Positions 46,126-58,533 of a stretch of DNA of 64,000 nt are shown here, one piece after another. A program made the translations under genes and the position numbers. Position 1 is the stretch's first letter. Every line of letters starts with the position of its first letter. The DNA is from Panax quinquefolius. Its lineage: Eukaryota > Streptophyta > Magnoliopsida > Apiales > Araliaceae. The stretch is from the NCBI GenBank assembly GCA_020205615.1, contig CM035171.1, forward strand, positions 125,430,161-125,494,160, written 5' to 3'. Under the pieces are notes generated by a model, which made no database searches, was not told where the DNA came from, and saw only the letters and a program-made list of their open reading frames with translations.

Positions 46126-48896
46126 TGGACGCCCCCAAAATAGGTATACATCACTATTTCGAGTTGTCAATACATGGTATGAATAATAACTACAACTTTA
46201 TTATTACAACAAGAAACTCGTGAGTTTGAATACAAATATTATCTTCTTAGCACAATATCTATACTCAAATAAATCCTCATCACATTTATTGATACATTAT
46301 TTTACAAAAATGGTGAGGACTACTAAACAATCCTTTCTAAAACCTTCATTCCATACCCTCACTGCACTCGCATTATATTCTCGCCTCCCCGAGAAAAATG
46401 GAACAAAAAGGAAAAGGGTGAGCTCAACTAGCTCGGTAAAGAATATTATGACTAAGATAATATACAACAAATTATCGTTAGTCTTCAACAGGATAAATAT
46501 AATAGAATACAATAGACAACAAATTTTAAATCAATATTCGCAATGAAATAATAATTCATTAGAAGAGTTAAGTAGAGAATGCAAACTACTATCTTCTATG
46601 TATGAATTTAAAAGTTCATCGCTCATCTTTTATCCCCGTAACATCAATCAATATACATCCGAATCAAATATTCATTCTTTGCACTACTGTGCCAAAGATA
46701 TTCATCATTGGTCATGTTCATTTAAACACACATTCATCTTCAGACTACGGGCCAAAGATATTCTTCAGAAATCATTCATCTTTGCACTACTGAGCCAAAG
46801 ATATTCTTAAGAAATCATTCATCTTTGCACTACTGTGCCAAAGATATTCCATAATATCATCATTTAAGATCGAGGATGATGAAAAATTTTTTTTTTAAAG
46901 AAACGAATCCGGTGAAACAAAATGACAAGGATTAAGGATTAAGGATTCGTACTTGGTTTTATCCACGCCCAAAAATACCTCAAAAATAATCATAGTGGTG
47001 TAAAATTCAAGAATGATCAAAACATGGATACAATCGAGTTAGTATCCGAATAGATGTTTTTGACGAAAAGAAGAAATTTTATTTTTTATGAATAAATCAG
47101 TATCGTGAATAGTGCCAGATACGTGAATAGTCTGCCATATACGTGAATAGTAACTCCACACCAAAAGATAGAAATTCCACAAAAACATCTTCACGCTTCA
47201 TGAATAGTACTCGTGAATAAGTAACTCGTGAATAGTAACTCATGAATAGTAACCCATGAATAGTAACCCCCGACATGAAAAGTTCCAAATTTGATAAAAC
47301 TTCAGATCAACATTTCGGTTTAATGATATTGAAGAAATAATATCATTACTGAAAAAAAATAATATCCCTTACCTCGAAAAGATCAAGATTTTAGCTAGAA
47401 TCTAAGATGTATAGTCTTTGAAGGAACTTGCAACCGCCTAGCAATACTCAAAGTATACTCAAAATACTCACAAGAATACGCTCGATAATATAGAGAGAAA
47501 ACTTGAGTTTACGGTGTGATTTTCAATTCTAACCCAAGACCCTATTTATAGGAAATTGCTTAGAACACCAAAGCGTAAAATTTAATATATTAATAATATT
47601 ATTTTTCCACATCTTCCCACGCACACCATCAGCTGAAATCAACCACTAACACATGTCCCATAAGTGACAAAAACGTTTTTCATGCAAAAGTTACTTAAAA
47701 CTCCAAAAAATGATAATCAATTAATCCGGAACTTCAATAATTCATAATAAATAGCTCTTTCATCAGAAAATTGAATCTCATGAGTTTTTATAGGAAATTC
47801 AATTCTCTACAACTTTGCAGAAGAAAGTTTTCCAAATTCCAAATAGAAATTGACGAAATCCACAAACGGTCGATTTTCTTGTGTTATAATCAAATTTCAA
47901 TTCAATAAATGAGGTCCAATCGACATGTTTAACATGTTTTAAACATTTATTGCAACAAAAAATACTCTTCCTCCTCAGATACTCATATATCCCACATTCG
48001 TTGTAAAAATATCACCATTATTATATTATTAAAATATAATAATATATTTAAATGAATTATTTTATCGAAAAAAATAAAATTTCAATTTTTAACAATTGTC
48101 ACATTAAAATTTTTCTCCATCTATATCCACATAAAATCAATATTTTTCTCATCATATGAATCAATAATTAATTATTCACAAATAATATTACAGAATCACA
48201 ATATCGACAACCAAGCAGGTTCAGAAGAGGGGCTTTCCAATAAGAATTTCTTCTTCTTTGCGCCGCAATTAGGTGACCAAACCTCTCCTAGATGTAACTT
48301 TCTAGACATTGCCAATAATGTTATCTAATAATATTATTGAGATAATATGAATTATTGCTTCGATAATGAAAAAAAATTGTGTAATGACAATTATCAAACA
48401 ACAAAGAATATAAAATATCAACGCAACAATTATTAACTCAATAAAATATTGAGCAAGAATTATCGTAACCATTATATTGAGTAGTGCCTTTCACGTAAGA
48501 ATCAATAATTGGTGCAATACCGTGTGCTTCTTGCTCAACAACGCGTATTAGTGTGTTTTAACCACCTAAGGGTATTCCAACAAGATAATCTGTAATAACT
48601 ACGCCTGTTATTTAAAAACAACTTATATTTGTCGTTTTCTTCATCCAATCGCTTTCAGTTATGGGGCCCACACATGGTCGCTGCTGGTAAATAATAATAT
48701 TCCCGAAAAGATTTAATATTCCACACCAAAACTAATATTCCCTAAACAACAATGAATATTTTATAACCACTTGCTTATTTTGAAATATTTGCGTATTTAA
48801 CCCTTAACTATCCACATTAATCAAATCAACCCTTACTATTTCAAAATAATAAATAGAGAAAATTCCTTTTTATTTAAAAAATTTCGGGGTCTTACA
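46126..48896 (-). repeat. 5' LTR of E3
   Basis: 2771 bp, ending GGGTCTTACA at the TSD. Same internal landmarks as the 3' LTR: stem-loop repeats 46672-46845, ACTATTCACG repeats 47090-47270, inverted TATA 47541-47550. It is identical over long runs, which suggests recent insertion. Confidence 0.92.
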
Positions 48897-48901
48897 TGTG
48901 A

Positions 48902-49354
48902 GGCTTGTTTGTAAGAGTTTATTTCTTCCTCTTTTGGTGAGGTTTGATTGGGTTTTTATGATATACTTGATTATAAAATTATATATATTGTATTCCCAAA
49001 AAGTGGGGCTTTCAAAGAATAAATAAATAAAATATATATAAAGGTTAGCTTAATTGTCAATTTTTCTTCTATTAAAAACAAGTTTTTAGTTAAAAATTCG
49101 ATGTCAACATAAAGCAATAATAATGTAAATGATAATATATAGTCATTTTAAAACACAATATGCTCCTAATTTCTCAGTATGATGCTTAGTAAGAATGGGA
49201 CAGAAGAGTACACATACATATCCGGAGCTTAATAGTCATAACTTTGCGCAACAACAACAAAAATGAAATTAAAATTGATACATGTACGGACACAAGGTGA
49301 TCATCCTCATTTAGTGGATTAGTGGATCATTGTATAATGTACTAATGGATATAT

Positions 49355-49449
<95 letters not shown>

Positions 49450-49730
49450 ACACCTATTAATTATGGATAAATTATATTGGGTACGTCTTTCTGGTGATCT
49501 CTTAATTTGTCTCTCAACACAAGTAAGCCAATGAAGTGTAATTACTCAGCATAACTTGTTGTTTGTTACAAACGCAAATAATTTCTTTTGGTATTTGAAT
49601 TACTTTCTATGTTCCCAAATTAGAAATATATATTTTTATTAGATATATAGAGACTAAAGTTTATATCAAGTTAATATATAGAGACTAAAGTTTATATCAA
49701 GTCATGCATACACAATTATTTAAATATACG
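48902..49730. other. Intergenic with a long (TA)n tract
   Basis: No gene recognised. A (TA)n tract runs from about 49357 to 49446. A short direct repeat around ATATAGAGACTAAAGTTTAT occurs twice near 49645 and 49676. Confidence 0.6.
49357..49446. repeat. (TA)n microsatellite
   Basis: About 45 TA units. Confidence 0.95.
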
Positions 49731-49740
49731 GGCGCACACA

Positions 49741-50291
49741 CAGGGGCGAAGCCACATGTTATCCGGTGGAGTCAATTGCACCCATTGGATTTTTTTTTTT
49801 TTTAATATATGATAAATAAATTTTTTTTGAGGATTAGAAGAGTCAATTTGCACCCATTGAAATTGGGTATTACACTTTACTGAAATTGGGTATTACACTT
49901 TCTCGTTTCAAAGAAATTTGCACCCACTCTTTTTACACTGAAATTGTTAATCAAATTTTAACCACATATGACTCAAATCCTCAATATATGTATCTCTCTC
50001 TATAATATTTTAAACTAAATAATAATCTAATTTATATTACTTTTAAAATAAATAATGAATTATTTACTTATGAACAATTGTGATTAAAAAAGTCTATTAT
50101 GAGTCAATATAGTGTATATATACCATATATTATTACTCATTATATTTTTATTGTAATATATATATATATATTCGAAAGTATAAAGTATTAAAAAAATTGG
50201 CTCGGAGGCGCTGCCCCCAAACCCCCGCTAAATTATTTATAACTTGGTAATAATTTCGCCCCCACTAATAATATTTTCTGGCTTCGCGATG
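49741..50291. mobile_element. hAT-like non-autonomous element, TSD CGCACACA
   Basis: 551 bp. Left end CAGGGGCGAAGCCA, right end TGGCTTCGCGATG (inverted, with a few mismatches), flanked by the 8-bp duplication CGCACACA at 49733-49740 and 50292-50299. An 8-bp TSD with a CAGGG-type end is the hAT signature. It has no coding capacity. It contains a direct repeat of GAAATTGGGTATTACACTTT (49859-49901). Confidence 0.82.
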
Positions 50292-50299
50292 CGCACACA

Positions 50300-53079
50300 G
50301 ATAGATCGATAGGTCGATTATTGTTTAAAGGCTTCAACTTCCACAACAGACAACGACCAAAGAGAGTTAGTTTGTTTCTGTTCACCGAATCAGTGGACTG
50401 AAAGTGTTCCAATAATGGGAAAAAAGTCGACAGAGTTTATCCGTTTTTAGCAAAAAGCCAAATAATGCAAAAAAGGGAAGGTACCATGTTCGGTGTCTGC
50501 TGCTCTACATTAACTGATTACTATGCCAAAGTTTCCCTTATCTATCTAAACTATATAACTACTACTTGCCACAATCATGTCTTTGCCAATCCCAATATAT
50601 ATCTTGCAATAAATTATATAATAAACTATATATCACTACAATAATTGATAAATTAGCAACTTTAGTTTCACAAGTCATGTATTTCATATAGTACCAGTAA
50701 GTTGACAATGGTTTTTTTTAACATCCCAACCACAATCAAAAGATATAAAAAAAACTTGTCTTAAATTTCTAACTCATGACTTTTTGAATCAACATGCGGT
50801 TAGCCAACAAGATATTATATATTGGGCTAGTGATTTAAACACTTATTTAAATAAATTTAATTCGATTTGGATTCAAAATTTGTTCTGAACTCGAGAATAT
50901 TTGTTCAGGAGTCAGCTTCCAAATGGGGCTTAGGACAATGGCCGGAGCCCGGAGATGGCTTGGGACATATTCGCAAGATTGAATTAATTTCATCTCAAGC
51001 AAGCGCATGCTTCTTCTTTTTCAATTCCAACTCACTAGCTATTCACGTAGTTTGCTTGAGATTTTTAATCAAAATACTGTAAGAAAATTTTACTGCTTCG
51101 AATAATCTCATTATTTACTTAAAAGTTAATAAAACTAGCTACTACTTATTTCGCCGAGTGGTGTCACTTAAAACACTTCCATTTCAAGAAATTATTTGAG
51201 AATGTTTTGAAAATCTACCAAAATGCTTTTAAGGAGAGAAGTTTGTGGTGTTAAAAGGAAGAAGCTAAAATCTTCTTCTTCCTTTTTTTTGGGGGAGTCC
51301 AAAAATCTTAATTAATTTACTCAGAAATTACATTTCAACCATGTACGTATTAATGACTTAACATTTCATATTATCTTTATATTTAATTCTAATTTATTTC
51401 CTTTTCAACTTTTAATGATTTTTACAAGAATAATATTGAAATTTTATATTTAATTTAATTAATCAAACAAAACATTATTAATTACAATTTTTGTAATTTC
51501 TTCCAAAATTTTAAATTAAAAAAGAATTGGGAGGGATAACATTTTCAAACAAACACCTAGCTGCTTACACCTGTTACCCACAGAATTCTACATCAAACTA
51601 ATTTATTTCCAACTTTTAATAGAGAAATTTGGTATAGTTTCACATTTATGAAAGAAATGGATAATATCAAGACAATTATGAAAGAAATGGGCCACGCTAA
51701 TCATTTTTCATAATTTATCTAGTTACTATTGAAATATTCAAATTTTTTATTTATAAGGATAAAGTTCACGTGAATCATGTTCTTCTTTAATTGTAGTTTA
51801 CGAAGATAATAAAGATCTCTTTAATTTGCATTAATAAACTTTGGGTGTGTATCATAAGCATAATTATTAATTAATGGATCCTTTCCTTAAGCATGTGTAT
51901 TTTTATTTAATTCTTATCACATTTTCTTACCAAATAGCCAGATAAATTTGACGGGAATATATTTAATTTTTACTTTTTTACATATTTAATATGCTATACT
52001 ATATATCTTCACCATCAAGGTCATCAGTAGATAAATTTGACGGTTTAGTAACTTGTTTAGAGAATGACTTCGATCATCATATGATTTGATTTTTATTTTA
52101 AGGATAATTTTATATTCTCAAATATAGTTTTATTATTAACTAATAATTGATTGTGGTAGTGTGATATTGAAAATGATAGTAAAAAAATAATGACAAATTA
52201 GAAACATGCATCGCGTCACTTTTTAATCTTAAAATAAAAACGTATGATTGATATTAGAACGAATTAAAATAAAAAATATATATCTAATTTTAGAATAAAT
52301 GAAGTATTTAATTACACATGAAAAATAGAACAAATGTACATGATGGGTGCAATGGCCATTGCGTAAAGGTTTGGATGGACAGATTAATTTGACCGAATCG
52401 TTTGGTTTTTGACCATTAGATTATCGGTTGAACTTAATTGGTTGACAAACATAGTTTATGCCGGCCGCGGGCTGATTAATTATCAAAGATAAAGTATCTC
52501 TTCACAAAATTAATTTTTTATATTATATATATAAAAAAAGAATATTCTTTTTATTGCTACTAGTATAAGATAATATAATATTTTCTTATCATACTAATTT
52601 TAATATCATGCCACCTTTTCTTTTCTAGCCTTAAATATAAAATAAAAATACATTTATAGTGTTTATAAATTTTTTTTATTGAAATTCTTTTTCTTTTCTT
52701 TTTTTTTAAATCGGAGGGAGGTGAGTTCTACTCTTGGGTTTGGACGAATTAGTGGATTTGACGTGTTTGTATAGTTTTGTCTTTGAATTTTTGTTTTATC
52801 TTATTGTATGTATGTATAATGTATTATGGTTGGACCTTTGAAAGGCGTAATTAAAATCCTAACACGTTTCAACTTTTACAGAAATTTATTCGATCCCATA
52901 ATCTGTCGTACGTGTTCATCTAACCAAATATAATGCAGTTATATTACATGCATGTCAAAATATAACCGTTCAAAAGTAAATTAATATCATTTTGAGAACC
53001 CTTTTTTTTCCAACAATATATCATAACCTTTTTAAATCCATCTTATGTTATTTTACCAACTTTTATAGGTTTAATATAC
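50300..53079. other. Intergenic, no gene recognised
   Basis: AT-rich single-copy-looking sequence. A short open frame at 50867-51082 shows no recognisable domain. No RNA gene was seen. Confidence 0.5.
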
Positions 53080-53081
53080 TA

Positions 53082-53353
53082 CTCCCTCAGTTTTTAAAAG
53101 ATTGTCGTTTAAGGTTTTAGCACATAGATTAAGGAAGTGTCATTTATCAAGTAAAATTTGTTTAAAATTTCATCACTACCCTTTTATGAAAACTATTAAT
53201 ACAAAGGAGATAATTTCTTGTAACAATGAGAGAAGGTAGGGGTAATATAAAAAAATAAATAATTTATTCTCTTCGAAAATTGTAAACAACAATCTTTTTA
53301 AAATAAATTTTTTTTTCTAAAGACAAACAATATTTTTTTATGAACGGTAGGAG
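53082..53353. mobile_element. Stowaway-like MITE 1
   Basis: Starts CTCCCTCAGTTTTTAAAAG and ends GAACGGTAGGAG, with TA on both sides (53080-53081, 53354-53355). The CTCCCTC-type terminal inverted repeat and TA duplication are typical of Stowaway (Tc1/mariner) MITEs. Confidence 0.8.
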
Positions 53354-53570
53354 TACTAATTTTAGGTTTCAGAGTTGCACTCTCGTTTGTATAAATAACA
53401 CTAGTACTATGTACACATCCATTAATGTAGTGATACAGACAAATAATCCAATAATCCATCCAAAAGGTGGGACCACCATATATATAGTGAGGTGATCAAT
53501 TATTAATTGGAGCCACATGTTGGCCAATTGTTGACACTAATTACGTGGAGTTAAACAGTGATTTAGCATT

Positions 53571-53572
<2 letters not shown>

Positions 53573-53608
<36 letters not shown>
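53573..53608. repeat. (CT)n microsatellite
   Basis: About 17 CT units upstream of the purple acid phosphatase gene. Confidence 0.95.
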
Positions 53609-53610
<2 letters not shown>

Positions 53611-53663
53611 AATAAGCCAATAAGTCTGTTTAATTTGTCCCATCAACCAAGCCTCTATGTATA

Positions 53664-53922
53664 CTCCATCAGTTCCTATTTAAATAAATTTTTAAAGATA
53701 GACATATCCATTAAGATAATAATTAAAAAGTATTAAATATAGTACTCAATTATCTATAATACCTTTAAATCATTAATGAGTTTAAAATATCAAAAAAAAT
53801 AGGTAGAGTAATGAGGAGTATTTTTGGAAAAATTATCATTAATTCTCCTAAATTTGAATAAACCTCAAATAATTAGAGACATAAAAAAATCTAAAACGTT
53901 ATTTAAATAGGGACAGATGGAG
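53664..53922. mobile_element. Stowaway-like MITE 2
   Basis: The terminal repeats CTCCATCAGTTCCTATTTAA and its inverse, ending ATAGGGACAGATGGAG, are flanked by TA (53662-53663, 53923-53924). It ends about 130 bp upstream of the phosphatase ATG. Confidence 0.82.
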
Positions 53923-53933
53923 TAATATATAAG
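53923..53933 (+). promoter_or_regulatory. Candidate TATA box of the purple acid phosphatase gene
   Basis: TAATATATAAG lies about 120 bp before the ATG, followed by a CT-rich leader (53996-54030). It begins at the TA duplication of MITE 2. Position and sequence fit a plant core promoter, but this is inference. Confidence 0.4.
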
Positions 53934-54051
53934 AACAATTTAGTAGACATTTGTATTCTTCAAGCAAGCAGTACCACCCCGATCGAGGAAGCTTCCTCTA
54001 CTCTCTCTCTCTCTCCTTTCTCTCTCAGGAATTAACACCAAACATTTAACC

Positions 54052-54290
54052 ATGGCTGTTTATGATCATCATGAATACTTGAATAAGCTGATGATAATTT
54101 TTAGCCTGTGTTTGGTTGTTAGTAATAATCTTGCGGCGGCTGAGCTTCGAACAATATTCCACCACCCGGCAGCTGCTGCTGGTGCAGCTGCTGGTTCACT
54201 CAGTCTTTTGGTCATCGGAGACTGGGGAAGAAAAGGAACTCACAACCAGTCTCTAGTTGCTCTTCAGGTACCATTGTCCATTCCATAAAT

Positions 54291-54357
<67 letters not shown>

Positions 54358-54720
54358 GGGGCGGATCCATTAAGGGGGTAGCATAGTCAATGTTTATGTT
54401 TGATTTTTTTTTTAGGTATAAGGTTATGGACAAATATGTAAGTGAATAAATTTAAAAAAACAAATTAATGAAAGACTTAAATTTAGAGAGGGAAAAAAAA
54501 TTTATTCATATTTTAAATACAAACGTAGATTCATTGTACTTCTATTTTCTAAATTGTATCTAAATATTTTTTATTTAAAATTTATTTTTAATTTAGATTA
54601 TGAATATTTATTGCAATTTATAAACATTATTATGATTAGTTCAAGGTTTTTTATTTAACTTCAACAAAAAAATTTGTTAAAATTTGTCCTGCTGGGAAAA
54701 ATTTCTGGATCCGCACACAA

Positions 54721-54784
<64 letters not shown>

Positions 54785-56281
54785 TATGTTATTTTGTTAA
54801 TTAGTTATTTACTAAATTTTTTAGCGCATGTACTCATTCTTGGTCAATTATTTGCTAATTTTTCTCTTCATTACGTATCCTACATTAAAAATACACTTGG
54901 GAAATATATCATTAAATATAAATAAATTATTTAATATTTATGCACCAACCAATCTACTATTAATTGAAATAAAAATTATTTAGGAAGTATATCATTAAAT
55001 ATAAATATATTACTTAAAAAATTAAATAAATTGCATCAAAATTTAAATTTTAATATTTCTTCGCAAATTAAACTCAAATTTCATAGAATTGAGGGAGGGA
55101 GTCTTTATTAATTAGTGTCATTCAAACTTAATTATTTTCAAGGATATGATCAAGTCAATGACATTCCTGTTCTCTACTAAAATAAGAAATTAATATCTTT
55201 TTGGTAAAAACAGGTAGAGACTTGCTAATTATGTATTTCTATTAAATCAAAGGGATTGGTTTATGAAATCTAATAATTACTACAACTTTTTCTTTTAGTA
55301 AAGATGAACTGCTCTCTGTGTTGAAGTACACGTTGACTACAATTATCAATGGCGGATAAAACATAACGTCATAGCCGTAAACTAGACGACAAGAAATGTG
55401 CGGATCTAGTAATCACCAATCAATTAATAATTAATTACTACTACATATGCTCTTCCTAGTTGAATAGTTTAGAGGAACTACTGGCCAATACGTACGTAAC
55501 CTAACTACCTAACTTATTTCTCGCTAGTACTATTGAGTTTCACCTAGTGAAGGCTTTAAGTGTGTGTATATTTTCTTTATTTTCGTTTGTATCGTAGTTC
55601 CATGTATTTATAGTTTTATATATACCATATTGTTGAAATTTAACAACAAATAATTTTATAATCACACAAATATTATATAAAAGACAGAAAAATAATAATA
55701 CATTCTTCAATTTGATTACTTTGTTTATCAGATATATTCATAAAATGTCTCACACACTCTCTACAATTATCTACATATCAAATAATATTTTTACAGTAAC
55801 TAGAATTAAAATCCTAGATGATATAATATGGACTCAAACACATGAGACTCAATATATTAGTAAAACCCCGGACTACTAATAAATATCCTTAAGCTAACTC
55901 AATTGCACTTTGCGCTTGGCTTCCAAGGGACGCTGCCCCCTTCAACCCCACCAGCTCACCAGCGAGATGGGCAACTGCTCGCTCACCGGGAAGCAAGACC
56001 CTCGACTAACCTGTCATAGTAATCATTAGTCTTATGTTTGTTAGTCTTATATATATAGTCCGGATCTTAAGCTCATCCCTTATCTAACTTTATCTGAGCT
56101 CACTTTTTTTAGCGACGGACGTGACGGTTCGGTTATACAACCGTCGCTCTATACTTTTTTAAGAAAGGACAACATATAGCGTCAAAAATATATGACGACG
56201 GTTGTATGACCGAACCGTCGCCGGGTCCGCTGCTAAAAAAGGTATTCAGTGAAAATTAGATAAAAGTAGCTTTAAGATCCG

Positions 56282-56354
<73 letters not shown>

Positions 56355-58034
56355 AGTAGTGTAGTGAGGCATTGTTTAAGATAAATGGGATCCTACCTGC
56401 TTGGCAGAATATCCAATATTGTAGCTAGGAGTAGTAGTTCTTAACTTAAGAACCAATCAAATATCCCCACCTCTATCCTTTTAATGTTTTATTTAATTTG
56501 TCTTCAATTTTATTTGAATACTGCTTTACGGTGTTCATGCATGATCACCAAAACAAGAAAAAGTCAAAAGCAATTAAACAAAATTAATATATACTACTTA
56601 TTGAGAAAATTAAATAGCATCATGTCTTGCAGATGGGATCGATCGGAGAGAAACTGGATATAGATTTTGTCATTTCAACCGGTGATAACTTTTACGGCAG
56701 CGGCCTTACTGATGAAAACGATCCAGCTTTTGAAGACTCATTTACCAATATTTATACACCCCCAAGCTTGCAAAAACAGTGGTACACCGGTATATAATCC
56801 ATTCTCAACTTTACTTGCTAAAAAAGTAAAAATAACAAAACAAGGAAAACTGATGAAGAGAGATATGCTTTGTTTGTGGATTGCAGTTTTGGGCAATCAT
56901 GACTACAGGGGGGATGCTTTGGCACAATTGAGTCCCATTCTTCCACACAAGGATAGCAGATGGGTTTGTTTAAAATCTTTTATTATAAATGCAGGTCAAA
57001 CTTTAAATTTTAGTGAAGATATAGAAATCGCTTCTTTATAAATTTCCTAATGATGAATTCCGACCACTTTAAATCACTTGTTATATATAGTAGTACCTGA
57101 TTTTAACACCTCCCTCCCTCCCTCTTTCTTTTTTGGGTGCAGAGATGACTGAATTTTTCTTCGTAGATACAACTCCTTTCCAGGATAAATATTTTACAGA
57201 CCCTGAGGAACATGTCTATGACTGGAGAGGCGTTCTTCCCCGAAAAAGATATATCTCTACTCTCTTGAAGGTAACCAACTCCACATTATATATGCTTGAT
57301 GTCGAGTGAAATTAGTTATTAGAAATTTTTAAAGCAAGAAAAAAAGATATTCTTAATTATCAAACTTTAGTTAGCTTTCAAAAGATGGTATTATTCTCCA
57401 CTAAAATAACAGTAAATGCAATTACGAAAGAAAGAAAAAAGTTTAACCAATTTACTTGTTGAAGGATCTGGACATGGCATTAAGAGAATCCACAGCAAAA
57501 TGGAAGATAGCGGTGGGTCACCATACAATAAAAAGTGCTGGATATCATGGCAACACCAAGGAGCTCGTTTCACAACTTCTCCCCATCCTTCAGGTATGTC
57601 AAATCTGGAACTACCAGCTACAAGAAAAGTGAACTGAAGAAAAAATAAACTGCTTTTGTTTCAGGCAAATAACGTTGATTTTTACATAAATGGACACGAC
57701 CATTGCTTGCAACACATTAGTTGTCCACACAGGTAAATTTACTTAACAAAAGAAAATGAGCTATAGATTCTAAAAATTTTGCTATAAAATATCATGCACA
57801 TTTTATTTTATCTCGTGCAGTCCGTTGCAATTTTTTACAAGTGGGGGAGGGTCCAAGGCCTGGAGGGGTGACATGAGTTGGTCGAATCCATCCGAAACCA
57901 AGTTTTACTATGACGGGCAAGGTTTTATGTCGATGCAAATTACTCAAACTGAAGTTCATATTGTATTCCATGATGTTTTTGGCAATGCTCTTCACAAATG
58001 GAGTACATCAAAGTCGCTGTATGCTGCCGAATAG
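54052..58034 (+). CDS. PAP: Low-molecular-weight purple acid phosphatase
   Basis: Metallophosphoesterase that cleaves phosphate monoesters. Exons: 54052-54267, 56633-56789, 56887-56994, 57143-57270, 57465-57593, 57665-57732, 57821-58034; all introns GT-AG, total 1020 nt, 339 aa, which is normal for the small plant PAP group (PAP17/PAP8-like, about 330 aa). The N-terminus has a hydrophobic signal-peptide-like segment (about residues 13-30), suggesting secretion or vacuolar delivery. Metal-ligand motifs appear in order: GDWG (exon 1), STGDNFY (exon 2), GNHDYRGD (exon 3), [13 protein letters not shown] (exon 5), [10 protein letters not shown] (exon 6). The end is [14 protein letters not shown]. 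An Ala-rich run lies between the signal peptide and GDWG. Intron 1 (2.4 kb) holds transposon debris. The gene looks intact and functional. Assignment to a numbered PAP is not possible by eye. Confidence 0.95.
54293..54355. repeat. (TC)n(TA)n compound microsatellite in PAP intron 1
   Basis: A CT run followed by a TA run, 25 bp after the exon 1 donor. Same composition as the one in intron 1 of the 5-phosphatase gene. Confidence 0.95.
54357..54716. mobile_element. Small transposon relic with GGGGCGGATCCA ends in PAP intron 1
   Basis: Left end GGGGCGGATCCATTAAGG, right end TTTCTGGATCCGC, inverted to each other over about 10 bp. It sits between two TA-rich microsatellites that mask any TSD. The ends resemble the hAT-like element at 49741-50291, so it is probably the same class. 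Confidence 0.5.
54717..54781. repeat. (CA)n(TA)n microsatellite
   Basis: Follows the relic above. Confidence 0.95.
56060..56283. mobile_element. Foldback MITE in PAP intron 1
   Basis: The outer inverted ends CGGATCTTAA (left) and TTAAGATCCG (right) extend inward with partial pairing (TTTTTTAGC, GCGGAC). Each arm also contains a smaller hairpin, GACGGTT/AACCGTC. About 224 bp, embedded in TA-rich sequence. Superfamily not assigned. Confidence 0.65.
56284..56352. repeat. (TA)n microsatellite
   Basis: About 33 TA units in PAP intron 1. Confidence 0.95.
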
Positions 58035-58533
58035 ACAGTTGTAGTGGAAGATGACGGTTTAACGACTACATATTCTTCGCGTCAGCTGTTATACATTATG
58101 ATTAGAATGCAAAAGTACATTATTAACATTTTCGTATGATGATTAATCTATATAGCAAACCTATTTGTATCTATCTCCTTCTATTGTCTACCTTCCTATC
58201 ATAAATTTAAGTTGCTCGGTAACAGTGGTTTTTGACAGCAAGTGTAAGTAACCAGTTTAGTTTCTATAGGCAAATAGATATAACACATGTATACAACCAG
58301 TTAGTTATCCACAAAGGTAAAAAAACAGAATTTCAAAGCTTAATGTTCTTCAAATTCTATATCAAACAACAGTTTCTTTAAATGTGCCTCGCATATTTTC
58401 TCTTGAATCGGGTTATTTGTGTTTCTCATGCAGCATGCTGATATTTTTAACACGTTCATGTCAACAACCAATAAAATAATTAAGTTAATCAAATTACGCC
58501 CCACTAAAATTCAAGTGATACGAACAACTGCAC
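58035..58533. other. Convergent intergenic spacer with the two 3' ends
   Basis: The roughly 500 bp between the PAP stop codon and the oxygenase stop codon on the opposite strand would hold both 3' UTRs. Nothing else was recognised. Confidence 0.6.

Larger units (their letters stand above)
38597..48896 (-). mobile_element. E3: full-structure Tekay-type Ty3/gypsy element, TSD TGTGA
   Basis: Paired LTRs of 2772 and 2771 bp flank a 4.76-kb interior holding, in minus-strand order, primer-binding site, gag, protease, RT, RNase H, integrase, chromodomain-like tail and polypurine tract. TGTGA flanks it at 38592-38596 and 48897-48901. All domains of an autonomous element are recognisable, though frames are broken as written. 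It is the likely mobilising partner for pol-deleted relatives such as E2. Confidence 0.92.

Noticed and set aside
50867..51082. 71-residue open frame in the 50-53 kb spacer
   Set aside because: No recognisable domain, no splice context, and a length expected by chance.
56101..56253. CACTA-type MITE
   Set aside because: CACT occurs near both inner ends, but no 3-bp TSD is present and the inverted pairing extends further outward, so I left the superfamily open.
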